Below are positions 50,181 to 58,730 of a stretch of 60,355 nt of DNA, one piece after another (within the stretch, counting starts at the first letter, position 1; every line of letters begins with the position of its first letter). Both the position numbers and the translations under genes were made by a program. The stretch spans positions 1-60,355 of the forward strand of contig CAYGDW010000012.1 in NCBI GenBank assembly GCA_964348755.1. The letters are read 5' to 3'. Below the pieces are notes generated by a model. The model had not been told where the DNA came from. It did not search any database and saw only the letters and a program-made list of their open reading frames with translations. The stretch is from UBA7960 sp964348755 (lineage in GTDB: Bacteria > Bacteroidota > Bacteroidia > Bacteroidales > UBA7960).

Positions 50181-50618
50181 ATGGAAAAGAAATGGAAATA
50201 CATTAAAATATCCAGGCTTGAAGGAGGGGGAGCTATTCTTAAAAAAATAATGGTTGACAACCTGCAGTACCCGTTTGCGGTAATTGAAAACAATGTGAAA
50301 GGCGATGTGGTTGTAAAAATAAAAGTTATGGCCCAGGGCGAGGTATTTGATGCGGCGTTTGAGCACAGAATTGGTTACAGCTGCAACCAGGAAACCCTTC
50401 GCCTGGCAAGCCTTCCAAAATACGAAGCTGCAAAACACCAGAGAGGGAGCGTTACCGGCAACAGCCGCATTAAAATACCTTTCAGGCTAAAGCCAAAAAC
50501 CAAACCGCCAAAAATTAATATGGTGTATAAAACTTCAACCAAAGGGTTTAAAACCCAGGTCAATGTATTGGCATTCGAAAAAAAGCCTGAAACCTATTTG
50601 ATTACCCTTAAGTTTTAA
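50181..50618 (+). CDS. TonB C-terminal-domain-like protein without membrane anchor
   Basis: 145 residues. The middle part fits the TonB C-terminal fold: YPFAVIENNVKGDVVVKIKV, then GEVFDAAFEHRIGYSCNQET and LRLASLPKYEAA. Real TonB proteins have an N-terminal membrane helix and a proline-rich spacer, both missing here, and there is no signal peptide. The 60-residue tail is basic and Lys-rich (RIKIPFRLKPKTKPPK). So it is either cytoplasmic with an adapted fold or has an unrecognised export route. queD follows 21 bases downstream, likely in the same transcript. Confidence 0.7.
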   Translation: MEKKWKYIKISRLEGGGAILKKIMVDNLQYPFAVIENNVKGDVVVKIKVMAQGEVFDAAFEHRIGYSCNQETLRLASLPKYEAAKHQRGSVTGNSRIKIPFRLKPKTKPPKINMVYKTSTKGFKTQVNVLAFEKKPETYLITLKF

Positions 50619-50639
50619 TTCTAAGAAACAGCCATTGAT

Positions 50640-51101
50640 ATGGGAAAATTGCCTGTAGTAAGAATTACCAAACAGTTTCGGTTCGAAGCTGCCCATGCCC
50701 TGCTGAATTACGATGGCCTTTGCAGCCACATTCACGGGCACAGTTATATGCTTTCTGTTACCATAAAAGGTAGCCCCATGGCCGACCCCACAAGCCCCAA
50801 ATGTGGTATGGTGATGGACTTTTCGCAATTGAAGCAAATTATTCAGGACACCATTACAGGCCCGCTCGATCATTCGCTGATGCTTAATGCAAACACCCCG
50901 CTGAAGGAACTTGCAGGGGCTGATCAATTGTTTGGCCGGGTGGTTACATTGCCATACCAGCCTACTTGCGAAAACATGATTGTTGACTTTGCTGCCCGAA
51001 TTCAAATGCAACTTTCTCCAAATATAAGCCTGCACTCGCTTTGCCTCCACGAAACCTCCACCTCATTTGCAGAGTGGCATGCATCGGATAACGGTATTTA
51101 G
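50640..51101 (+). CDS. queD: 6-carboxytetrahydropterin synthase / PTPS family
   Basis: 153 residues. It converts dihydroneopterin triphosphate to 6-carboxytetrahydropterin in queuosine synthesis. Zinc-binding His residues are in FEAAHALLNY and HIHGHSY; the Cys two residues before (LCSHIHGH) is the catalytic-type Cys. MVMDFSQLKQI, LDHSLMLN and the C-terminal LHETSTSFAEW complete the family set. Other que genes are not in the window, so the pterin branch is the other possibility. Confidence 0.92.
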   Translation: MGKLPVVRITKQFRFEAAHALLNYDGLCSHIHGHSYMLSVTIKGSPMADPTSPKCGMVMDFSQLKQIIQDTITGPLDHSLMLNANTPLKELAGADQLFGRVVTLPYQPTCENMIVDFAARIQMQLSPNISLHSLCLHETSTSFAEWHASDNGI

Positions 51102-51296
51102 CCATTGGGAAAAGTTACAAGCAGTGAAATCCGGGCTTGTTTCAGATTATAATTGATGCCGCAAGTTCACTATGGCCTATTTTTGTAATGCGCGGGCTGA
51201 ATTATTTTCAATTGTCAAATGCTGTTCAACAGGCTTTGGCAAACAGGTTTTAGCTATAAGCAGCCATGAATGTATCTATGCACATCATTTATATCG

Positions 51297-53756
51297 TTAT
51301 CTGAACATAAACGAATATGTGAGTCTTAGGGAGTAATTATCGCTGAAGTCAGGGAAGGCATAGGGCCCATAGCGGTACATAAATTCTATTCCCAGGCTGC
51401 TTATGCCTGAGCCAATTAAGTTGGTAATAGCCAAACCTGATTCGAAGAAGCCCTTGTTCATGCTTTTGAGGTTGTAGCCCAGGTGACGGGAGGGGTTTTT
51501 TATTGATCCGAAGCCCACGTTTGTAAGCAGCACAAGACCAGGAGCAAACCCCTTGGTATTCATCAGCAGTTTTTCGAAGTTGTGATAAAAGAAAAGGGCC
51601 ACGTACCGGTCTGATACAAATTCGGCCATTCGCATGGTGGCGAAACTTTGCGGGGCAGATACGGCAAATTGCCTGTAGGAGGCCTGGGCCGTAAACAACT
51701 TTGGCCAGGGAGTTTGCCCGTGCACGTATCCTGCCTGCAGCACCCACTTTTGCTTGCCAGCCATTTTTATTCTGAACTGCCGCTCAAGCTTCATTTCGGT
51801 ACGCCAGTAGCTGTGTTCGCCATTGAGTAGATTGTTCCATCCCCTGGCTAAATTTAAGTAAAGTATCGGCAAGTTGGTGCCAAATGCCAGGGTACGGGTA
51901 GGTGTAAGCACAAATTGCTCGCCCACGGCCAGTCGCACCTTCAATCCGGTTTCAAAAAACCTGAATTGGTTAGCAGGCGAGGTTTCATAAAGCGATGAAG
52001 GAGAAAAAATATAATTTGGGTTTGTGGTCTGTTGCTGGTGGCTAAGGTAACCCCTTAAGGTAAGGTAGTTTCTTAACGTTCTGAATTCGAGCCATACCTG
52101 GTGCTGGCGGAGCAAATCCATGTCGCGCAGAAAAAAACGCCTGATGTTGTAAGGGCTGAATAGTGAGTTGTTTTCTAAAAATACTGAACCACCCCTTTCT
52201 ATTAAGCCCCATGTAAAGTCGTAACCAAACCTGAGGTTTGTAAGCCTGTGTGCTAGCACCTGCCCCCCCCATCCATACCTGACTTTATGGCTTCTGAGGC
52301 CATATTCAACATTCGCGTGAAAGCTGAACCTGTTTGACAGGCGGGAGTTTGTTCGAAATCCGAATCCGGGCAAAAATCCATCCTGTTCGTTATAGCCCAA
52401 AAGGTGCTTTAGCTCAATATCAAAAACCCCTCTACGTAAGGCCCCGCTCATCAGGGCTTCTATTCTTTCGAGCCGGCGATCGAGGTTTTGCTCCCGGCCA
52501 ATGCTGTCTAAGTATAAGTATGTATTTTCTTCGCGAGGGGTGAGGCTGTCGGGCCGGTACCGCAGCCAGAATTCCGGGTCGCGGACAATGGTATTGGGCG
52601 AAAACTCGATGGCAAACGGAGAAAAATTACGCCGCCTCAACTCAGGTTCCAGTTGAATATTCTTTATGTATGTGCGGCCCAGGCCCATCAATCTAAAATT
52701 GTTTATGTTGCTAATGTTTATAATTTCCACATCGGTGTTAAGCTGCGTGGGAAACCATTGCCTGCCATCAATCAGCTCGTACATTTGCTGGATTTTTATC
52801 CTGGACTGTCCCTGTTGGTCTGCAGGTCGGGCTATTACATTCTGTATGGCCCAGCCATGGGTGTTAATATATAGCAGGCCTGTAAGTCCTTCGAAATTTC
52901 GCCCGCGCATAGGGCGAAATGAGATGGTAAAAACCGTGTCGTTTTGCACCAAAGTGGTGTCTTCGAGCAAAAAGAAATAGCGGTCGGTGCTGCCCTTACT
53001 GATCGGGCTCAAATATTCGCGCCCCGAAATAGAAATGTGATCGCGGTAAAACGAAAACGACTGAAATTGTGTGGCCATTAATGCTAAAACTGGATTTTCA
53101 AATCCGGAAATCCTTGAAGCAAGCACTGTTTCATTATTTAGGGCAGGATACCGGAACAGCCTTTGCGTTACGGTTTCCATTATCATAAAGTGCCTCTTTT
53201 CAAGGAATTCGGCAGGGTTGCCCCTTATTGAAACGCCCATTCGCGGCCCTGTAGGCCGGGGTTGGTCGGCTGCTTCAAAATCGCCGGTAAACACAAATTT
53301 ATTGTACGATTCATAGATAAACGACCCCATCTTTTCAGGATCGTTGCCATGGCGGTTGGCTATGACATTTTCGATAATTCGATGGGCCGGGTTTTCGCGC
53401 GGAAAGATTTCGACCACAGCCAAGTCAACAGGCTTGCGAGTCATTTTTATTAATTGCAGTTCAGTGCTTAGGTCAACTTCATGCAGTTGGCTGTAGTAAC
53501 CAACATAACTCATGTTTAAAACCTCAAAGGGGCCATGGTGCTCCAGCCTGAAAAATCCGTCGATATCGGTTACACCCCCACTTCGGGTATCAATAATCTG
53601 AATGTTTACAAATGCAAGCGGCTCAAGCGTTGCACTATCAACAACCCTGCCCGCAACAACAAAACTTTGCGCTATGAGCAAAGGTAAATGAAGCTGCATA
53701 AAAATAAACAACGGCAAAAAAAACCGCAAACTTCTCAAGGCATTTGGCATCAGCAT
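51297..53756 (-). CDS. DUF5686 outer-membrane protein with carboxypeptidase-like N-terminal domain
   Basis: 819 residues. A signal peptide (about 1-29) is followed by a CarboxypepD_reg-like domain (FVVAGRVVDSATLEPLAFVN, VTDIDGFFRL) and then the DUF5686 part (NPAHRIIENVIANRHGNDPE, YESYNKF). The last 350 residues have the strand pattern of an outer-membrane barrel and end in RLTYSFMFR. Function unknown; such proteins are common in Bacteroidota. It converges with queD across a 195-base gap that shows no clear terminator. Confidence 0.85.
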   Translation of the reverse strand: MLMPNALRSLRFFLPLFIFMQLHLPLLIAQSFVVAGRVVDSATLEPLAFVNIQIIDTRSGGVTDIDGFFRLEHHGPFEVLNMSYVGYYSQLHEVDLSTELQLIKMTRKPVDLAVVEIFPRENPAHRIIENVIANRHGNDPEKMGSFIYESYNKFVFTGDFEAADQPRPTGPRMGVSIRGNPAEFLEKRHFMIMETVTQRLFRYPALNNETVLASRISGFENPVLALMATQFQSFSFYRDHISISGREYLSPISKGSTDRYFFLLEDTTLVQNDTVFTISFRPMRGRNFEGLTGLLYINTHGWAIQNVIARPADQQGQSRIKIQQMYELIDGRQWFPTQLNTDVEIINISNINNFRLMGLGRTYIKNIQLEPELRRRNFSPFAIEFSPNTIVRDPEFWLRYRPDSLTPREENTYLYLDSIGREQNLDRRLERIEALMSGALRRGVFDIELKHLLGYNEQDGFLPGFGFRTNSRLSNRFSFHANVEYGLRSHKVRYGWGGQVLAHRLTNLRFGYDFTWGLIERGGSVFLENNSLFSPYNIRRFFLRDMDLLRQHQVWLEFRTLRNYLTLRGYLSHQQQTTNPNYIFSPSSLYETSPANQFRFFETGLKVRLAVGEQFVLTPTRTLAFGTNLPILYLNLARGWNNLLNGEHSYWRTEMKLERQFRIKMAGKQKWVLQAGYVHGQTPWPKLFTAQASYRQFAVSAPQSFATMRMAEFVSDRYVALFFYHNFEKLLMNTKGFAPGLVLLTNVGFGSIKNPSRHLGYNLKSMNKGFFESGLAITNLIGSGISSLGIEFMYRYGPYAFPDFSDNYSLRLTYSFMFR

Positions 53757-53866
53757 TTTTGGGCAACAGAAGGTGTAAAAAATCAGGGTTTAAAAATAGT
53801 AAAAATTGGCTTTGCATTGGCTGTAAGGTTTTGGGAGGCAGATATGAAACCCTGTAGTATAAAAAT

Positions 53867-53899
53867 TTTGCAGACGAGCCAAAATTTGTATTAATTTTG
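53867..53899 (+). promoter_or_regulatory. Consensus promoter of gldE-gldD
   Basis: TTTG (53867-53870), 21-base spacer, TAATTTTG (53892-53899): full match to the Bacteroidota -33/-7 pattern, 27 bases before the start at 53926. Confidence 0.75.
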
Positions 53900-53925
53900 T
53901 AATGAAATAAAGCTTTTATTCAACC

Positions 53926-55269
53926 TTGGAAGACTCACCCGACCCTTATTCCCACTTACTCTCAATCCAGCTTTTTTTAACCGAAACTATTCCGGCCAAC
54001 GCTGTGCCCGGAATCATGGCAATATTAGCCCTTCTTTTATTTTCGGCACTTATTTCAGGCTCTGAGGTGGCTTATTTTTCTCTGACTCACAATCAGATTG
54101 ATGGCCTGCGAAAAAAAAACACCCCAAAAAGTCAGAGTGTAATAAGACTGCTTGAAAGGCCCAAGCGGTTGCTTGCCACCATTCTTATTGCTAATAATGT
54201 GGTAAATATTGCCATTATTATTATTTCGGCAATGGTTATGGGCGTCCTGTTTGATTTTGGTGGGCATCCGGTTCTGGAGTTTGTTGTTCAGGTGGTTTTC
54301 ATTACCTTTCTTATCCTTGTTTTTGGCGAAGTGCTTCCTAAAGTTTATGCTTCGCAACATACTTTGAAATTTTCTTTTTTTATGGCTTCGCCACTATTGG
54401 CCTTGCGCAAAGTATTTTGGCCCCTCAGCACATTACTGGTAAAATCGACCAATCTGATTGATGCCAGAATGTCAAAAAAGCGCCCCAACCTGAGTATGAA
54501 CGAGCTTTCGCACGCACTCGAAATTACCTCAGCTGATTCGACCTCCGAGGAGGACAAAAACATACTGAGGGGCATTGTGCGTTTCGGAAATATTTACGCC
54601 CGCGAAATAATGCGATCAAGGGTTGATGTGGTAGCCGTTGAAATTAACACCCCTTTCCTGAAACTGCTCAAAATTATTATTGATGCTGGTTACAGCCGTA
54701 TGCCGGTATATCGAAACAGCTTTGACAATGTAGAAGGCATTCTTTACATCAAAGACCTGTTGCCTTACCTTGAAAAGGGCGATGATTTTTACTGGCAAAA
54801 ACTTGTAAGGCCTTGTTTTTTTGTGCCCGAAACAAAAAAAATCAACGACCTTCTGAAGGAATTTCAGGAGAAGAAGATACATTTGGCCGTGGTTGTAGAT
54901 GAATACGGAGGCACCTCTGGCATTGTTACCCTGGAAGACATTCTTGAAGAAATTGTAGGCGAAATTAACGATGAGTTCGATACCGACGAAGGCACCTACT
55001 CTAAACTTGATGCCAGCACCTTTGTGTTTGAAGGCAAAACCCTATTGAAAGACTTTTGCAAAATTACTGCCACTGATTACGATCTGTTTGCCGATATAAA
55101 AGGCGAAGCCGACACCCTTGCCGGATTGTTGCTCGAAATAAAAAAGGAATTGCCTGTAAAGGGAGAGAAGATCGGTTTCGACAACTTTGAGTTTCAGGTC
55201 GAAGGGGTTGACAACCGGCGCATAAAAAGAATACGGGTTGTAATAAAGCCAAAAGCTGCAGCATTATAA
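53926..55269 (+). CDS. gldE: GldE, CNNM/HlyC-CorC-type membrane protein
   Basis: 447 residues. A DUF21/CNNM region with about four membrane helices (GIMAILALLLFSALISGSEV) is followed by two CBS domains (MRSRVDVVAVEINTPFLKLL; FQEKKIHLAVVVDEYGGTSG and IVTLEDILEEIVGEI) and a C-terminal CorC_HlyC domain. The start is TTG: MEDSPDPYSHLL is a fitting N-terminus and no ATG serves. GldE is paired with GldD in Bacteroidota gliding and type IX secretion studies; in non-gliders it is kept with an unclear role, and metal transport is possible from the family. Confidence 0.9.
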   Translation: MEDSPDPYSHLLSIQLFLTETIPANAVPGIMAILALLLFSALISGSEVAYFSLTHNQIDGLRKKNTPKSQSVIRLLERPKRLLATILIANNVVNIAIIIISAMVMGVLFDFGGHPVLEFVVQVVFITFLILVFGEVLPKVYASQHTLKFSFFMASPLLALRKVFWPLSTLLVKSTNLIDARMSKKRPNLSMNELSHALEITSADSTSEEDKNILRGIVRFGNIYAREIMRSRVDVVAVEINTPFLKLLKIIIDAGYSRMPVYRNSFDNVEGILYIKDLLPYLEKGDDFYWQKLVRPCFFVPETKKINDLLKEFQEKKIHLAVVVDEYGGTSGIVTLEDILEEIVGEINDEFDTDEGTYSKLDASTFVFEGKTLLKDFCKITATDYDLFADIKGEADTLAGLLLEIKKELPVKGEKIGFDNFEFQVEGVDNRRIKRIRVVIKPKAAAL

Positions 55270-55277
55270 TTTTTAAA

Positions 55278-55862
55278 ATGAAAAAGTATTTTTCTCTTGT
55301 TGTGGTTCTTATTCTGGTTTCGTGCCAGGATAAATACACACCCAAGCCCCGGGGTTTTTTCAGGATTCATTTGCCATCCAGAGAATACGTAATGACTGAA
55401 AATGCCTTTCCGTATAGTTTTGAGCACCCTGTTTACAGCCAGTTTGTGCCCGATTTGCGGCCCGGAGCTGAGCCATACTGGGCCGACCTGGTTTTCCCGG
55501 GCTTTAAAGGCACCCTTCATTTGAGCTATAAACGTGTGGATGGTTCTGCCAGCCTAGTGTCTTACGTGGAGGATGCCCGGCGTTTTGCCCAAAAGCATAT
55601 TCCGAAGGCAACGGCAATTTTTGAAGAACCTTATGTTGACCAACAGCGCCGGGTTTATGGGGTGCTATACCAGATAAAAGGCCGGGAAGCGGCCTCGCCC
55701 ATTCAGTTTTTTGCAACCGACAGCCTGCACCATTTTTTGCGCGGGGCGCTTTACTTCAAGGTTACACCCAACAACGACTCACTGGCGCCAGTCATCGATT
55801 TTTTGGAAGAAGACATAAGGCACATATTTCGCACACTAAAGTGGCAAAGCCCCGGCAGGTAA
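55278..55862 (+). CDS. gldD: GldD lipoprotein
   Basis: 194 residues. Lipobox LILVSC makes C16 the lipidated residue. The diagnostic N-terminal segment YTPKPRGFFRIHLPSREY is present, along with SFEHPVYSQF and WADLVFPGFKGTLHLSY. GldD is needed for gliding in flavobacteria and sits with gldE, as here, 8 bases downstream. No other gld, spr or por gene is in the window, so gliding itself is not implied. Its stop is two bases from the convergent mgtE stop. Confidence 0.92.
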   Translation: MKKYFSLVVVLILVSCQDKYTPKPRGFFRIHLPSREYVMTENAFPYSFEHPVYSQFVPDLRPGAEPYWADLVFPGFKGTLHLSYKRVDGSASLVSYVEDARRFAQKHIPKATAIFEEPYVDQQRRVYGVLYQIKGREAASPIQFFATDSLHHFLRGALYFKVTPNNDSLAPVIDFLEEDIRHIFRTLKWQSPGR

Positions 55863-55864
55863 AA

Positions 55865-57220
55865 TCAGAAAAGGCCATACATCAATCTGCCTATCGAAAA
55901 ATAAATGAATAGGCCGATTATGTCGTTTGAGGTGGTTATAAAAGGCCCTGTGGCTAGGGCAGGGTCAATCTTAAATTTGTTGAGCATTAAGGGCACAAAC
56001 GATCCAAAAATTGATGCAAACAAAATTACTGTCATCAGGGCTGCACTTACAGTAAGGCCAAGTGCGAGCGAAGGGGCAAAGAAAAAACTGTATATCATGA
56101 GCAAGGCAGAACAAACCAGCCCATTGAGTGCTCCTACCGAAAATTCTTTCAGGAGTTTTGAGAAAATGCTTCCGGTAAGTGTGTGATTGGCCAATCCTTG
56201 CACAATGAGGGCCGAAGACTGCACGCCCACATTGCCTCCCATGGCGGCAATCAGCGGCATAAAAAAGGCCATTTCGGGGTTTATGCTTATCTGATCTTCG
56301 TAATTGGCTAAAACGCGCGAGCCCAAAATACCTCCAAACAGTGCTATTATCAGCCAAAAGAGCCGCCCCTGGGTAATCTCCCAAATTTTGTCGGTCGATT
56401 CAATGTCTTGTGTAATACCCGATAGCAACTGGTAGTCGCGTTCAGCTTCATCTTTAATAAAGTCAACCACGTCATCGATGGTAATTCGTCCAATGAGCCT
56501 TCCAATCTGGTCAATAACGGGCAAGACCACAAGGTCATACTTATTCATGATCTGGGCTACCTCTTCGCCTTTCTGGGTGGCAATTACCGAAATCACATCG
56601 GGGTTAAACAGTTTTTCAATCTTGTCGCGCGGGGAGGCGATAAGCAACTTTTCGAGCGAAAGCATTCCGACCAGTCTCTCCTGGTCGTCAACAACATACA
56701 CGGTATAAACTTTTTCAACCTCCTCGGCCTGACGGCGCATTTCGCGAATGCAGGTTACCACATGCCAGCTTGCATGCACCTTTATCAGCTCTTTTGCCAT
56801 GAGGCCACCAGCGCTGTTTGGCGGGAAAATAAGCAGGTCGGCAATGTCCTGGGCTTGTTGGCGGTCTTCAATATGGGCAAGCACCTCGCCCTGCCGGGTG
56901 TCGGGAAGTTCGCTGATGAGGTCGGCAGCGTCGTCCGAGTCGAGATTATCGATAAACTCGTGGGCAATTTCCTGGGTTGAGAAAGAAGCCAGAAAGCGCT
57001 CACGAACATCATCTTCAAGCTCCATGAGCACATCGGCAGCCTCCTCTTTTTCCAAAAGGGTATATAAATATTTGGCCTCCTCAAGGTTAAGCTCGTCCAT
57101 AACCTCGGCAATGTCGGCCGCATATAACTCGTTGATTACTCCGTGCAGGTAGTCGTTATGCTTGTTTTTGATGGCATCGCGGATGCTTTCGATGGTGATA
57201 TTCTTTACTTTAATGCTCAT
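55865..57220 (-). CDS. mgtE: Magnesium transporter MgtE
   Basis: 451 residues. Order: N-terminal MgtE_N superhelix (about 1-130; ELPDTRQGEVLAHIEDRQQA), two CBS domains (about 135-255; TVYVVDDQERLVGMLSLEKL, LPVIDQIGRLIGRITIDDVV), and five membrane helices (about 280-450; PLIAAMGGNVGVQSSALIVQ, FKIDPALATGPFITTSNDII). It takes up magnesium, gated by the cytosolic CBS domains. Stands alone on the minus strand, 50 bases after pyk lies downstream. Confidence 0.95.
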   Translation of the reverse strand: MSIKVKNITIESIRDAIKNKHNDYLHGVINELYAADIAEVMDELNLEEAKYLYTLLEKEEAADVLMELEDDVRERFLASFSTQEIAHEFIDNLDSDDAADLISELPDTRQGEVLAHIEDRQQAQDIADLLIFPPNSAGGLMAKELIKVHASWHVVTCIREMRRQAEEVEKVYTVYVVDDQERLVGMLSLEKLLIASPRDKIEKLFNPDVISVIATQKGEEVAQIMNKYDLVVLPVIDQIGRLIGRITIDDVVDFIKDEAERDYQLLSGITQDIESTDKIWEITQGRLFWLIIALFGGILGSRVLANYEDQISINPEMAFFMPLIAAMGGNVGVQSSALIVQGLANHTLTGSIFSKLLKEFSVGALNGLVCSALLMIYSFFFAPSLALGLTVSAALMTVILFASIFGSFVPLMLNKFKIDPALATGPFITTSNDIIGLFIYFSIGRLMYGLF

Positions 57221-57270
57221 TTGATGCCCGTATTAGAAGTAAGCACTCTTTTTAATCCATAATGTATTTT

Positions 57271-58692
57271 TTAGTTTTTTTCAGACGAAAGCATATTACT
57301 TACCGTGCTGATTTCGACATAACTCGGGCCCGATTTTTTGCCAAAGTTTCCGGCCATTACAGCAATCAGGTCGTCGGGTTTAATTTCTTCCTTATTAAGG
57401 AGTTTGGTCAGGGTGGCTTTTGAAAACTGTTTCTTGGAAGTTTCCACTTCCATAAAATCGGCATATACCCCGTAGTTCAGCGCCAGTTCGCGCACGACCC
57501 GCTTGTCGTAACACTGGGCATATATGGGCGTTTTACCGCGGAAAGCCGACAAATACCTGGCTGTTTTGCCGGTATCGGTATCGGTAATTATGGCTTTGGT
57601 ATTGAGTTCCTGCACCGAGCGGGCTGCCGTTTTTGATAGAAATACCGAAATATCGTTGTCGTGCGGCAATACTTCGCTATCAATCAAAAATGGTTTGTGT
57701 TCTTCTGTTTCTCTGGCGGTTTTGGTCATAATTTGAACCGCTTCGAGCGGATAATCTCCAAAAGCAGTTTCGCCACTGAGCATAATGGCATCAGCCCCCG
57801 AAAAAATGGCTGTGGCAATATCGCTTACCTCGGCACGGGTAGGCCTGGGGCTGTGTATCATAGAATGCAGCATTTGGGTGGCAATAATTACTGCTTTTTT
57901 CTGCCTGATGCCTTTTCTGATGAGCATGGCCTGAATTACTGGTATGCGCTCGGCTGGTACTTCAATGGCCAGGTCGCCACGGGCTACCATAATGCCATAA
58001 ACATGCTCAAGAATCTCGTCAATATTGTCAACTCCCTGCTGGTTTTCAATCTTTGCAATAATTTTTATGGGGCTGTGGTGCCTGTCTAAAATCTGCTGAA
58101 TGTCCAGTACATCCTGCTTGTTTCTAACAAACGAATGGGCAATAAAATCGATTTGGTTTTTTATGCCCCATTCAATAAATTCAATGTCTTTTTGGTTTAG
58201 CGAAGGGAGGTTTATTGAAACTCCAGGAAGGTTAATGCTTTTTCGGCCTTTTATAATTCCCGGGTTGCAAACCTTACATACCAGGTGGTCGGGGTGTTTT
58301 TCAATGACCACCAGCTCAATTTCGCCGTCATCAATCATTATTTTTTCCCCTACCTGAAGGTGGCTGACAAAATCGTCGTAGTTGACAAACAAACAACCTG
58401 CTTCGCTTGGTATGCCTTTGCCACCTTTAACAACCAATAACTGGTCTTTTTGCACCTCGAGGTTAACGGGCGAGGCATTGGTTCGTATTTCAGGGCCTTT
58501 GGTGTCTAACATTAACGGGATACGGGCAGAAACCTTGCGCACGTTTTCAATCAGCTTCAAGGCCTGCTCAGGTGTTTGATGGGCCGTATTGAGGCGCACC
58601 ACATCCATACCTGCCTCGTGCAAACGGGATAAAAATTCCGGGTCGCTGCGCAGGTCAGAAATGGTTGCTACAATTTTTGTCAGTTTATCCAT
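57271..58692 (-). CDS. pyk: Pyruvate kinase
   Basis: 473 residues. It makes pyruvate and ATP from phosphoenolpyruvate. Active-site stretches: MLDTKGPEIRT, IAKIENQQGVDNIDEI (metal Glu), VARGDLAIEVPAE, ATQMLHSMIHSPRPTRAEVS and IMLSGETAFGDYP. The N-terminal segment reads VVRLNTAH where most enzymes have R-L-N-F-S-H, a variant also known from Bacteroidota. A TAATTTTG box at 58712-58719 (minus), 20 bases before the ATG, may be the promoter although it lies in the 5' end of that gap near the hydrolase gene's stop. Confidence 0.96.
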   Translation of the reverse strand: MDKLTKIVATISDLRSDPEFLSRLHEAGMDVVRLNTAHQTPEQALKLIENVRKVSARIPLMLDTKGPEIRTNASPVNLEVQKDQLLVVKGGKGIPSEAGCLFVNYDDFVSHLQVGEKIMIDDGEIELVVIEKHPDHLVCKVCNPGIIKGRKSINLPGVSINLPSLNQKDIEFIEWGIKNQIDFIAHSFVRNKQDVLDIQQILDRHHSPIKIIAKIENQQGVDNIDEILEHVYGIMVARGDLAIEVPAERIPVIQAMLIRKGIRQKKAVIIATQMLHSMIHSPRPTRAEVSDIATAIFSGADAIMLSGETAFGDYPLEAVQIMTKTARETEEHKPFLIDSEVLPHDNDISVFLSKTAARSVQELNTKAIITDTDTGKTARYLSAFRGKTPIYAQCYDKRVVRELALNYGVYADFMEVETSKKQFSKATLTKLLNKEEIKPDDLIAVMAGNFGKKSGPSYVEISTVSNMLSSEKN

Positions 58693-58730
58693 AACATTTT
58701 TTTTGCTGTGGCAAAATTAAGCGTTTGCTT

